From assembly GCA_027596035.1 (NCBI GenBank), contig JADGJA010000205.1:1-24126 (forward strand): 24,126 nt of DNA. The letters run 5' to 3'. The notes below the pieces were generated by a model, which saw only the letters and a program-made list of their open reading frames with translations, was not told the origin of the DNA and did not search any database. Below are positions 1 through 8,769 of this stretch, piece after piece (position 1 is the stretch's first letter; each line of letters begins with the position of its first letter). The translations under genes and the position numbers were made by a program. Source of the stretch: Thoreauomyces humboldtii (Eukaryota > Chytridiomycota > Chytridiomycetes > Spizellomycetales > Powellomycetaceae).

Positions 1-840
1 GGGGAGGATGGCCCACTCAGTTCCTCCTTTTCTTTCTCTCAGAGCAAACCTATCCCTGCAGCACATGCGACAAGCCCGGCCGTCATCATCGCCCCGATGA
101 CCGATTCCATACCATTCCAGGCTGTCCGTCCAGCGCCCGAGCACACCCCATACACGCACACGCATTGGGACGGGAGAGCCGTCGGCGTGATCTCGTCAGT
201 GTGGTGATCCCGTCACCGTGACGTCGATGGTTGCGACCGCCTCGTCGGGCGGGATGGTGGTCGTGGTGCCTGCCAGGGTTGTGGTCGTGGTGGCAGCCGA
301 GGTGACGGTGTTCGAGGTCGAGGGTCGAGGTCGAGGTCGAGGTCGAGGGAGGCCGAGATGGCCACAGAGGCAGAGGCAGATGTAGATGTAGTAGGGATGT
401 AGTAGGGATGGTGTTTACCGGGTCGTGAAAGCAGAGTCCTTCGGCATACGTGACTTAGGCCATCACAGGGGCCAAACATGTCTGCCCGTACCTGAGCACA
501 GCATGACCGGAGGAGAACACAGACAACCAGCAAAATCCAGGTCATTGCCAGTCAGGTGTGAATTTGGATCGACAAGGACGGAAGTACCAACGCCCAGGGC
601 GTTCTTGAATGCTTCTATATAAACCACTCCGATCTGGACTCCGATCTTAGGCAAACGCTGTCGGTCCGTGAAATATCCTTCTGTGGTCTGTTCATAGAAC
701 CTGCTAGCGGAGAACCACCGGGGCGGCCCCCTGGATCTTTGGATTCCTTTGCGAGCGCCGAGGGTTTGTCGGCCTGCAGGTTTGTTTTCTGTGGTCTAAT
801 TGTAGACTTTCTAGCGCAGATCCTTGGGCTCTTTCGTGCC
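1..840. other. Left-edge region without a supported gene
   Basis: I see no gene that can be defended here. Positions 27-41 on the plus strand are pyrimidine-rich and end in TTTCTCTCAG, which would serve as a 3' splice acceptor, so the last exon of a gene lying to the left could begin near 42; the reading frames that follow are short and unrecognised. Positions 312-410 are low-complexity. A TATATAAA string lies at 616-623 and reads TATA-like on both strands. A short minus-strand ORF starting at 545 opens with a hydrophobic leader and is discussed as a finding only. Confidence 0.5.
312..349. repeat. Hexamer tandem repeat (TCGAGG)n
   Basis: Six consecutive copies of a TCGAGG unit, with one extra G after the second copy. 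The tract is followed by related short tandem stretches (AGAGGC pairs, then repeated GTAGTAGGGAT units) up to about 410. One phase encodes Arg-Gly on the plus strand, another Leu-Asp on the minus strand. Nothing shows that either is translated. Confidence 0.85.
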
Positions 841-1038
841 TCGAGAAGCCCGTTCCCGAAACAAATTCTCATCACTGCATCATATGCCTCAGTGGAGTTT
901 AAAGGCGTACCTATTGATGGATATATGAATGTCCTGGACTTCGAGCCGAGAGGGACGGGTATGAAATGCACCTAGCAAGATACAAAGACAGGGACTCGTT
1001 AGATCGACGGAAACCCACAACAACCGTCCAGATATACA
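841..1038 (+). pseudogene. Possible decayed LSm6/Sm-fold coding fragment
   Basis: The plus-strand frame starting at 841 reads SPFPKQI and, after a short gap, VEFKGVPIDGYMNV. LSm6 and SmF proteins carry the Sm1 signature of an aromatic residue, K/R-G-V, then DGYMN, and LSm6 has an F-x-KQI helix just before it. Compared with a normal LSm protein the strand between these motifs is about four residues short, and two residues are missing between FKGV and DGYMN. The frame stops at 973-975. A second frame (+2) continues with YEMHLARYKD, which loosely resembles the Sm2 side. No ATG-initiated complete ORF or convincing splice pattern restores an intact LSm of about 80 residues, so I read this as a relic. 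Chance resemblance is not excluded. Confidence 0.35.
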
Positions 1039-1055
1039 CCGTCGATTCAGTCCAG

Positions 1056-1106
1056 CGTAGTAGGGGGGGTAGTCCACGCTGGATATGGACTACCCCCCCT
1101 AATACG
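1056..1106. repeat. Perfect hairpin with G7/C7 arms
   Basis: Positions 1061-1076 (TAGGGGGGGTAGTCCA) are the exact reverse complement of 1086-1101, with a 9-nt loop between them. Pairing extends outward through CGTA at 1056-1059 and 1103-1106 with one mismatch. It lies 60 bp beyond the stop codon of the minus-strand gene ending at 1166, so it could sit in that transcript's 3' end, or be a remnant of a small inverted-repeat element. Confidence 0.9.
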
Positions 1107-1165
1107 TGGTGACAACCGAAAGAACACAGCCCTAGCCCAAAACCCGAGCTGCCAGCACAAGAGTT

Positions 1166-2485
1166 TCATTCGTTACTCTCCTCATCATGCCGCCCCTGCA
1201 GTAGCTGCCGGTAGAAAGGCACGGCTCCGATCTCGTGCTGAAGTGACGTGGCGTAGTTCACCCATGCTGCTACGTTCTTGAAGTATGTTCGCCGTGCCGA
1301 CGTCTCCATCAGATCGAACGATACGCTCCGTTTCATGACCACGTAGGCGTCAGCGGGGAGGGGGGCATTTTGCGCACAACGTCGGAGGTACGTGTCTGGA
1401 AAGTGAGTATGAACGAAGAAGGCCTTTGCGAGGTGAATCGCAAAAATCACAGTCTAGGGAACATTGATAAAAATTGTTACGTGAGTATTGATCTCCCTTT
1501 TCCTTTCGCCTGCGCACATGGAACCTACTTCTTGAGGCCCGCCGGCCAACCGTGCATTCACGAGGGCCATCGTCAGGCTTTCCGCAAACAACTGACCGTG
1601 GACTTCGTCGATCATGTCTTCGCCATTGCGTCTCTTGGCCTGATCGGGTAGCGCACAAATGAAGAAAGACATGAGCGTAGAGCGGTGCGTCCCCTTCTGC
1701 CCGCCGTCAGACCACTCACCTCCATTTGTGCGACGATGAGGTTCTTCACAACGCGAGACCGTTTGGGACGGCGATTTCTGAAAACCCGGAGCTGACCGTC
1801 TGTCACAGCCGAGAATTGTGCACCTTGGGCCACAATGACTTTGTCTTTGCGAGACCCTTTCCTGAGAGCCGAAGGGGGGTGCAGTACCATCAGCTCAAGG
1901 AGAAAAAAAAAAAAACTAAAGAAATTTCACAGAGTTGGGATACTGGGATTATACATACACAAGTTTGATTTCGTACTCGGAATCATTAGCACCTGGAAGA
2001 GTTGGGTCGCAACAATAAAGCATGACGTCCTCGACAAGAATACAGAGGAGTTCTTGAGAGGCCAACTCGGGCTTTGTCTCTTCTTCTTCTGAATCACTCG
2101 GCACGCTGCCCGACGAGGCGCCGAGTGATGCGTCATAAGTATGTCTTGCAACTTCCCTTAGAGTCCGATAGAAAGGTGCCGCATCGGTGCGAAAGAGAGG
2201 ATGGCTTCTATGGAACCCAAAAACATCGTCGCCGCCCAGCTGAAAAAACTGGGGAGGACACTCGGTCACGGGCAAGTGCCCCTGAGGGATGGTGAACTTG
2301 ACGTCCAGGTTGCGATCCACTTTGACATGGAACGCGTTGAGTGTCTCCTTCGTCGAGTTGGATGCAGGGTGTATGGACCGGGTGCCTGTCTGAGGGTTGT
2401 TTTGGACCAACTCAGGCAAGGAGGGACCGTTCACGAAGTCGGACGGGTCGCAAGCAGGGAGCGTGTAGTCGGATTGGTGAGACAT
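1166..2485 (-). CDS. Hypothetical protein, four exons, possible PD-(D/E)XK-like core
   Basis: Unrecognised 355-residue protein. Exons (complement): 1959-2485, 1720-1861, 1529-1639 and 1166-1453. The introns are 97, 80 and 75 nt with donors GTATGT, GTGAGT and GTAGGT, and phases agree at every junction. The start is the first in-frame ATG of exon 1. The N-terminal half is polar, with an acidic SEEEE stretch. The centre has alternating hydrophobic segments, then D197 and, about 26 residues on, an E223-A-K225 motif followed by a helix containing QLFAESL. That order resembles the D...ExK plus helix of PD-(D/E)XK nuclease-like folds, but this is inference from pattern alone. The C-terminal part is helical and rich in aromatic residues. 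No signal peptide or membrane segment is visible. Confident as a gene, not as to function. Confidence 0.75.
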
Positions 2486-3062
2486 TTGAAAGATAGGCGC
2501 GGGTTCGGAGTACCGGTAGTAGGGAGAAGAGGTGGGGTGGGGTCAAAGGCACAGTAGTGCATGACAGGTACGTACAGGTGCAGAAGAAACAAAGAGAAGT
2601 GTGAGGAGTGTGAGGAGGCGACGTACTACTGATAAATGTTGGGCTGGCGCGAAGGAGTGAAAGTTCTGAGAGTAAGACAAAATCGGATTCCTATTACCGT
2701 AAACAAAATGGTCGTACACCCCCCTTCAACCGAGTCGACGAGAAAATTACACCAGAGAAAGCTAATTGAAGCGTCCTTTTGGACAGCTAAATTTCTCGTC
2801 GCCTCAAGTTGAAGGGGGGGTGTACGACCATTTTGTTTACGGTACCGCTTGGGACGGCACGCGATGATGGAATCCCCAAGGAGACAGATGAAGAGGGAAA
2901 ACGTCCACACCGTCAACATGTTTGTTGTAGTAACGCCAAAAAAGAAAAAAAAAGAAAGGAAGCCCAGAAAAGAAAACAGAAGGCATTGGCAGAGAGCAGC
3001 AGAGAGAAAGTGGAGGACGATCATCGCGATCACGAAGCATGGGGGAGTTTTCAATCTTATGT
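2486..3062. other. Intergenic region between the orphan gene and the pseudokinase 3' end
   Basis: Contains the 5' flank of the minus-strand orphan gene, the 150-bp inverted repeat described separately, and a purine-rich tract at about 2938-2990 (A-rich with GAAA and AGAA units). The short ORFs here are low-complexity or copies of palindrome sequence. I see no further gene. Confidence 0.6.
2695..2844. repeat. 150-bp imperfect palindrome, MITE-like
   Basis: The left arm from 2695 and the right arm ending at 2844 are reverse complements over about 36 bp with one indel (six versus seven C). Both ends read TACCGTAAAC inward and include a CCCCCC TTCAAC block. After a few mismatches pairing resumes (GCGACGAGAAA against TCGACGAGAAA), leaving a loop of about 40 nt. 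The outermost bases are TA on each side, as expected for a TA target duplication. There is no coding capacity. Size, terminal inverted repeats and TA borders fit a non-autonomous Tc1/mariner-type miniature element, though no transposase is present to confirm the family. Confidence 0.85.
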
Positions 3063-6000
3063 TCACTCAAAGTCGGAGAGTCCTTCATCGCCCCAACCGC
3101 CTCCAGCCTACATTCCGACAACGCAAAGGGAGAGATGTGGACATATCATGAGCATCGAATGAAAAATCGTGGGCAGCGTTTCTCGAAAACGGCCACTTAC
3201 CGTATCGTCTGTGACGACTTCGAGCATGGCCAGCCGAGAACTGGTAGGCGTCAGTATCGGAGGGTCCTTCAAGATCTCGGAACTGGCGGGCACGATTACG
3301 GCCAGGTCTCCGATGGGCAAGGGCTTTGGTGGCGGAATGGCCGGTTCCATATCCTTGAAGTAGTCTTCCACGGGTGATGGCGGTATCGGCTCCGTCTGTT
3401 GCAGTTGCGGCGCAGCGTAAGGGATGATCGCCGGGGAAGTCGCGACCGTTACGACGGAAGTCAATGAATGACCAGGTGTTTCCGCTGTATGCTGATGGCT
3501 GTCGCCGTCGAAGGCGATGGGAGACGGTATCACGACAGCTGCGGCGCTCGTTTGTTTTTTGCGTTCTCTCTTTTCCCGCATGGCGGCTTCGCGCGCTTCT
3601 CGTTTGAGTCTCAGCTTCTCCTTCTTGGCCTCGCGATCGGCTTCCGATTCTTCTTCGGGTTTCGGCACGTCGGGAATGGAGGGGACATCGGTCGAGCTTG
3701 GCCCCACGCTCTCCAAGGAGGACGATTGCGAGGTCAAGAACGGATGGTTTTTTGCCAAATCGGCCGAAGACGCCTCACGAGGCTGCTGCAAAGGAGTTCC
3801 GTCCCGAACGTCGTCCTCCGGCCATTGATCGTCGTCCCAGGTATCAATCGGGGCCGGGTCATCCGCTGCCGAAACAGTGGCAGGAGATGTAGTTGGACTG
3901 TGCAGAGATGCTGGTGCTCGTGGTGGTTGCGCGGTGAAACGTTGAGGAGACGCGGCGCTTGGTGCCGGGTATGTCGACGCGCGAGAGGGCTGAGAAGGGA
4001 TAGCAGCTCGTGGGCCCGTCCGTGGAAATACCGTGCGGTTGCGGACAAGCCGGTCGTAGACTTTTCGGAGTTTGCTAGCTACGCTCGTCTCGTCACGTTT
4101 TCGTGCGATCGTAGGAGCGCGGTCCATCGCGGCCGAGATGATGCTGATCACCTCCACGACGGTCTGCGATATTTTTTGTCGTACATCGCTTCACAATCAA
4201 ACAGTCAGATGGGCAAGACTGCATGCTTAAGTGCTGATAAGCGCCGAATCAAAGACATACCGATTCTCGTCCTTGACGAAAGGAGTGCCAAGGTCAATGG
4301 TCCGCGCTAGCCAGTGAATTGCGGCGGATTCCAATGGTAATGAAGTGTCCCCGACAAGTCTGTGACAGAAGAAGTCGGTCTTCATCGGGGGTGGGAGCGC
4401 TTTCAGCAGGAGATGGAATGACTTGACTATACTTGTGGTAAGTATTCGCACGTCGCTGGATGCCTGCATTCGTTCCAATTAGGACCATTAGGCGAAAATT
4501 TCAGCATCGATGCCCTCCCATAAGAACCGGCGCACCTTATTGGTACCCTCAGCAATGCACATGCGCTTCCAAAGCGAAACCATTGCGTCCAAAACCATCC
4601 ACATTTGATCGGGAGTGATGCTGTCCTGCACACACACCGACAAGGTGTGTGGAATCAAGACGTTTTCCACCAAGATGGATGGCGTATAACGCTGCTGCTC
4701 GCCCCCATCCACTGTGCCTGCCCCGGAAGGCAGCTTCTCGGAACCCGCAAGAGCGATGGCAACGCTGTGTCGTTTCGCGCGCGTTGGGGATGCGGATGAC
4801 TCTCTGTTTTCACTCCAATCAGCGGCCCCTGAAACGAGCCCGATGCTGACGTTGCGCGTGGGAACCGGTCTGGCGGAGTCCGAAGGCGGGAGCTTTGTCG
4901 GAGATGTCGAAAGCTTCTTCCGCACGGCCCGTGGAATCTCTGCTTGCACGAGTGCGCCGGAACCGCGGCCGTCGCTAGAAGGCGATTTTCCGCCGAGTGG
5001 AGGACGAGTGGTTGCATCGTCCGCCATCGAATGCTCGTCACCACTGGCGGAGCCCGCACGAACCGGTGGTGCGGGTTTCTCTGTCGGCTTATCTAAGCAA
5101 AGCCGCGCGGTCGCGTCCGTAAGAGCGCATAGGGACAGCAAGTAGATGGAATCATCCACATCCTCCAGTCCCACGGTTAGCTCCGGTATTATCAGGCTGG
5201 TCAGTAGAGTCGAGTCCCAGTGAAGGAGCTCGGCAAAGTAACTACAAAAGCAATGAGTATATGGCTGTGAGTTTACCATGTTCTAACACTCACCAGTTGA
5301 AGAGGGACAGCATGAGCAGTCGCGTGTTGTAGGTGCGTAGTCGAAGAGTGGACTCGATAAATGGCAAAACATATTCATCGTAACTCTCTGTGGACAAAAT
5401 CCCCCGATCTCCGTTCCGAGGGGTGAAGAGGTGCTCAAAGAACGGTTCGGCTCCAGGCTCAGAGGCAAACTCGGCCGTCAAAACCAGGGGTAGTACGTAT
5501 GTCTCCAGTGTCGGCACCGACAATGACCGCAGCTCGTCGGGTAACTGTCTGCCCAGCAAACCGTAAGTTTGTCATGCGTGCAAGATGGACCCGTTCTCAG
5601 AGAAAACGACTTACTGAAATCGAAGTCGCTTAATTTCGGGGTGTACGCCCCGAACTTCTTTCAAGAAGTTTTCCACGACGTTAATCAGAACATTGTTTGA
5701 GAACCATGGGGCGCGCAGGACGTCAACGACACGAAGTCTGGTTTCTGGGGAGGCAGTGCTCAAGTTGTCGGCAAGGACTTGCAGCTCGAACCAGTCGAAA
5801 CCGTTTGACAAATGCGAGCCAGTTGTCGATGCCTCCAGAAATCGTTTTATGCAATGCGTGATGAGCTTGCCCAAGGCAAAAGCGTCGCGGGAATCTGGCT
5901 GCGTACCCTCGTCCGCCGGACCCGCATCTTCCGGTGGAATCGCCTCGGGTGAGAGATACTGATGCATCTTTGGAAGCAGCTCCGTGACGGATTCGTCGAA

Positions 6001-6667
6001 ATCGGTTACGAACTCCATTCCACCTAGCACCCATCGGCGGTCTGCGAGGCGGCGAGTGAGCAAAGGTTGGGCATCTTTTTCACGAAACATCGTGTTACCG
6101 TTGTCCGTGACGAAGATCGATGACAGCTGCAGATTGTTGTGCGATAGCTCTTCGTTGTGAAGGAAGTCCATAGTTTTCTGCACCAGATGTCTCAACACCT
6201 GGACTGTCACCGCATGTATCAAGCTATTTGAGGTGCTCCACCTACAATCACGTTGAATAGTCCCATGCAGATCTCCTCGGCGGGCAGAGTGGCCAGCACC
6301 TCTGCCAACGGCGTTACGGGTTCCGTGACAATGCACACTCCCTTGTCGTCCGCCTGCGCTTTGATGAACTTTATAATTCCAGGATGTCGGATCGTTTTCA
6401 AGCGCTAGGCTCGCACGTTGCAGTCAGTGACACGCAACCTTTCATCAAGCGACTTGACATCCTCACCTGCACAGCCTTTCCGAGGATCTTGGCATTGTCG
6501 ACCGCTCCGGCGTCTTGAGCACTCGGACTCTTGTACGAGAAGACTGTGACTGGCGAGTTGTTTGCCTTCGTGGCCGCTCGTTGCACCGTGAACGCAGAAG
6601 CTCCCTTCTGGTCCCAGGTGGTTTGCACGGTGTACCCTGCGGTGAGCTTGCTTTCGGTGGCTCCCAT
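3063..6667 (-). CDS. SCY1-like pseudokinase with HEAT repeats, SCYL3/PACE-1 type
   Basis: A protein of 1020 residues in nine exons (complement): 6467-6667, 6246-6404, 6099-6177, 5615-6041, 5294-5548, 4536-5241, 4261-4463, 3201-4188, 3063-3107. All junction phases agree. The start is an ATG giving MGATES, like the MGSEN-type myristoylatable start of SCYL3. The kinase-like domain (about 1-300) keeps LKTIRHPGIIKF and SHNNLQLSSIFV but has HNN where active kinases have HRD, and GGME in place of DFG, so it should be inactive. HEAT-like helices follow (about 300-425 and 555-710), split by a Ser/Pro-rich insert of about 130 residues. The tail carries WDDDQWPEDD, a basic REAREAAMREKRERKK stretch, DYFKDMEPAI and a terminal WGDEGLSDFE, matching the acidic/aromatic tail motifs of SCYL1/SCYL3. 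Family members act in Golgi-ER traffic and tRNA export. The SCYL3 assignment rests on VGLEDVDDSI and the DYFKDMEP tail; SCYL1/Cex1 is the alternative. Confidence 0.9.
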
Positions 6668-7052
6668 GGCAGCAGGCGGTTCCGCAAACGGTTGGATGGA
6701 TTTCCTGCAAGCTGGTTCTGTGACAGGCCAGGAACTACCGCTCAGATGAAGCTCGGCACCGGTGCTTGAGGAAAGTGTTGCTCGGTTTGGTTGAGTTGGT
6801 GGAGAGTTCTGGAGATCGGAATGGCAGTTCGGTCGCGTCCCACGCATTTCTGGGCGCGTTCAAAAGTCGACGACAGTTGACGACGGTGGCACGCACACAC
6901 ACACACGCAAGAACCATTACAGCACAAAGGAACCCAGCTGAGCAGTTGCCTCACAGGGGAACGGGAGGGACGACGATACGACCAGCGATTGTCTCATCGA
7001 AAGGGACAGGCTTCCATACTACAGAACGAGAGAAACGTTGTACAGAACAGGC
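6668..7052. promoter_or_regulatory. Divergent intergenic region, pseudokinase and PRO2
   Basis: These 385 bp separate two divergent start codons and must hold both promoters. A short (AC)n run lies at 6893-6907. I see no convincing TATA box. Short ORFs on both strands across this region lack homology and look like noise. Confidence 0.4.
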
Positions 7053-8577
7053 ATGGCGAGCGGCACCACCACCGAACACCTCGCGCAACAGGCTCGACTG
7101 GCTTCCCTCCACCTCCAGTCGGCCACTCCAGCTCAGAAGAGCGCTGCCCTGCACCGCATTCATGACCTCCTCGCAGAACGCAGAGATGCCGTCCTGGAGG
7201 CCAATCGGAAGGATCTGGCGGTGTGTCCCTTCCGCGTGGCAATGACGGTTCCTTGGTCGTTTCTCATACCTCCTGTGGCTCCAGATAGCAGAGAAGGAGG
7301 TGGCTGCGGGACGGCTCTCCAACGCTTTATACAAACGTCTCGATCTGTCGACAGGCGACAAGTATGCATCGCTTCTCCAGGGGGTTCTGGATGTGGACAA
7401 ACTGGACGATCCTACGGGTCAGATATCTCTCGCTCGACGACTTGATGAAGGACTGGACCTGTATCGCGTCAGTTGTCCCGTCGGCGTCCTCCTGATCATC
7501 TTTGAAGCCCGTCCCGAAGTGGTCGTGCAGATATCCTGTTTAGCCCTCAAATCCAGCAATGCCGTGATATTGAAAGGAGGGAAGGAGGCCGCGTCTTGCA
7601 ATCAGGCCCTGTTCGAGGTCATTCAGGAAGCACTGGCATCGCTAGGCTCGGAATCGGGACATCATGATCAAGCTGGGAGCATTCCGAAAACGGCGGTGCA
7701 GCTTGTCAGCTCTCGGGACGAGATCGCTACGCTACTGAATATGGATAAGTATATCGACTTGGTCATTCCAAGAGGGTCCAAGCAATTGGTGCAGTACGTG
7801 CAAGGCGCAACAAGGTGAGCCAAAAGAAACATTGCAACGTTTACCAAGAACCGTTATCTCACTCACTATCGCAGAATACCCGTTTTGGGTCACGCGGACG
7901 GTCTCTGCTCGGTCTACATTGACGCGACAGCTCAGGCAGAGAAGGCGACCGACATCGTGGTCGACTCGAAAACAAACTACCCGGCGGCATGCAACAGTGT
8001 CGAGACCCTTCTGATTCACACGGGGGCCCTGCCTCTCCTTCCCCGCATTGCTGCGGCACTGTTCGAAAAGCAGGTCCACCTTCGAGTCGACGATCAGGCC
8101 CTTGCTGCGCTTTCCTCCGCATTCCCGGCACCCCATCCCAACATCACCTCATCGACACCTGCAGACTACGACACAGAGTTCCTCGAACTCGTCCTGGCGG
8201 TCAAAACCGTGTCATCCCTTGCATCCGCCATACAGCACATCAACGCCCACGGGTCTCACCATACGGACGTGATCGTCACAGAGACGCCCGCCAGCGCTGA
8301 GACCTTCATGGCCCGCGTCGACGCGGCCGGTGTTTATCACAATGCTTCGAGCCGTTTTGCAGACGGATTCCGGTATGGGTTTGGGGCGGAGATCGGCGTC
8401 TCGACCAACAAGACGCATGCGAGAGGACCCGTCGGGTTGGAGGGACTGGTCATCTACAAGTATCGGCTTTATGGAACGGGACAGACGGCAGGTGCTTACG
8501 GTGGGGACAACGGAAAGGCGTACCTGCACGAGAACATCGAGATCACAAAGGATGTGAAGGATCGATTTCGTAGCTGA
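7053..8577 (+). CDS. PRO2: Gamma-glutamyl phosphate reductase (glutamate-5-semialdehyde dehydrogenase)
   Basis: Catalyses NADPH-dependent reduction of L-glutamyl 5-phosphate to glutamate 5-semialdehyde, the second step of proline synthesis from glutamate. Exons: 7053-7220, 7285-7814 and 7875-8577, with introns of 64 and 60 nt in phases 0 and 2, giving 466 residues, close to the family's usual length of about 450. The start ATG gives MASGTTTEHLAQQARLAS, the expected first helix. Landmarks are NRKDLAIAEKEVAAGRLSN across the first junction, the cofactor-domain segment FEARPEVVVQISCLALKSSN with LKGGKEA, VIPRGSKQLV, and the active-site segment NYPAACNSVETLL with the catalytic cysteine at about residue 272. 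The C-terminus has FGAEIGVSTNKTHARGPVGL. All key residues are present and nothing is broken. It faces the pseudokinase gene head to head and converges on the orphan gene at 8770. Confidence 0.97.
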
Positions 8578-8769
8578 GCGCCACTTTATAGCATAGCGGC
8601 GCAGATTGCAGCGACCATTTTTAATTGCCAGTTGGCATGCGCAAATACAATACAGTGACGGGAGATTTGCAATTCGATTAGTGTTCTTGATTTGCTCCCG
8701 ATTCAAATCCTGAAATTTCAATCTACATGCGGCTTAAAAGCCGTTCCTCCTGCCGACGTATATCCCTCT

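Noticed and set aside
229..387. Plus-strand Val-rich then Arg-Gly repeat ORF starting at 229
   Set aside because: It is the complement of the Thr-rich minus-strand frame and of the hexamer array; nothing supports translation.
615..975. A 118-codon minus-strand ORF antisense to the LSm-like fragment
   Set aside because: It begins on a near-cognate codon or an internal Met, has no recognisable motif and no splice or promoter support.
3468..4310. A 280-codon plus-strand ORF
   Set aside because: Antisense shadow of the long low-complexity exon of the pseudokinase; it crosses an intron of that gene and has no recognisable domain.
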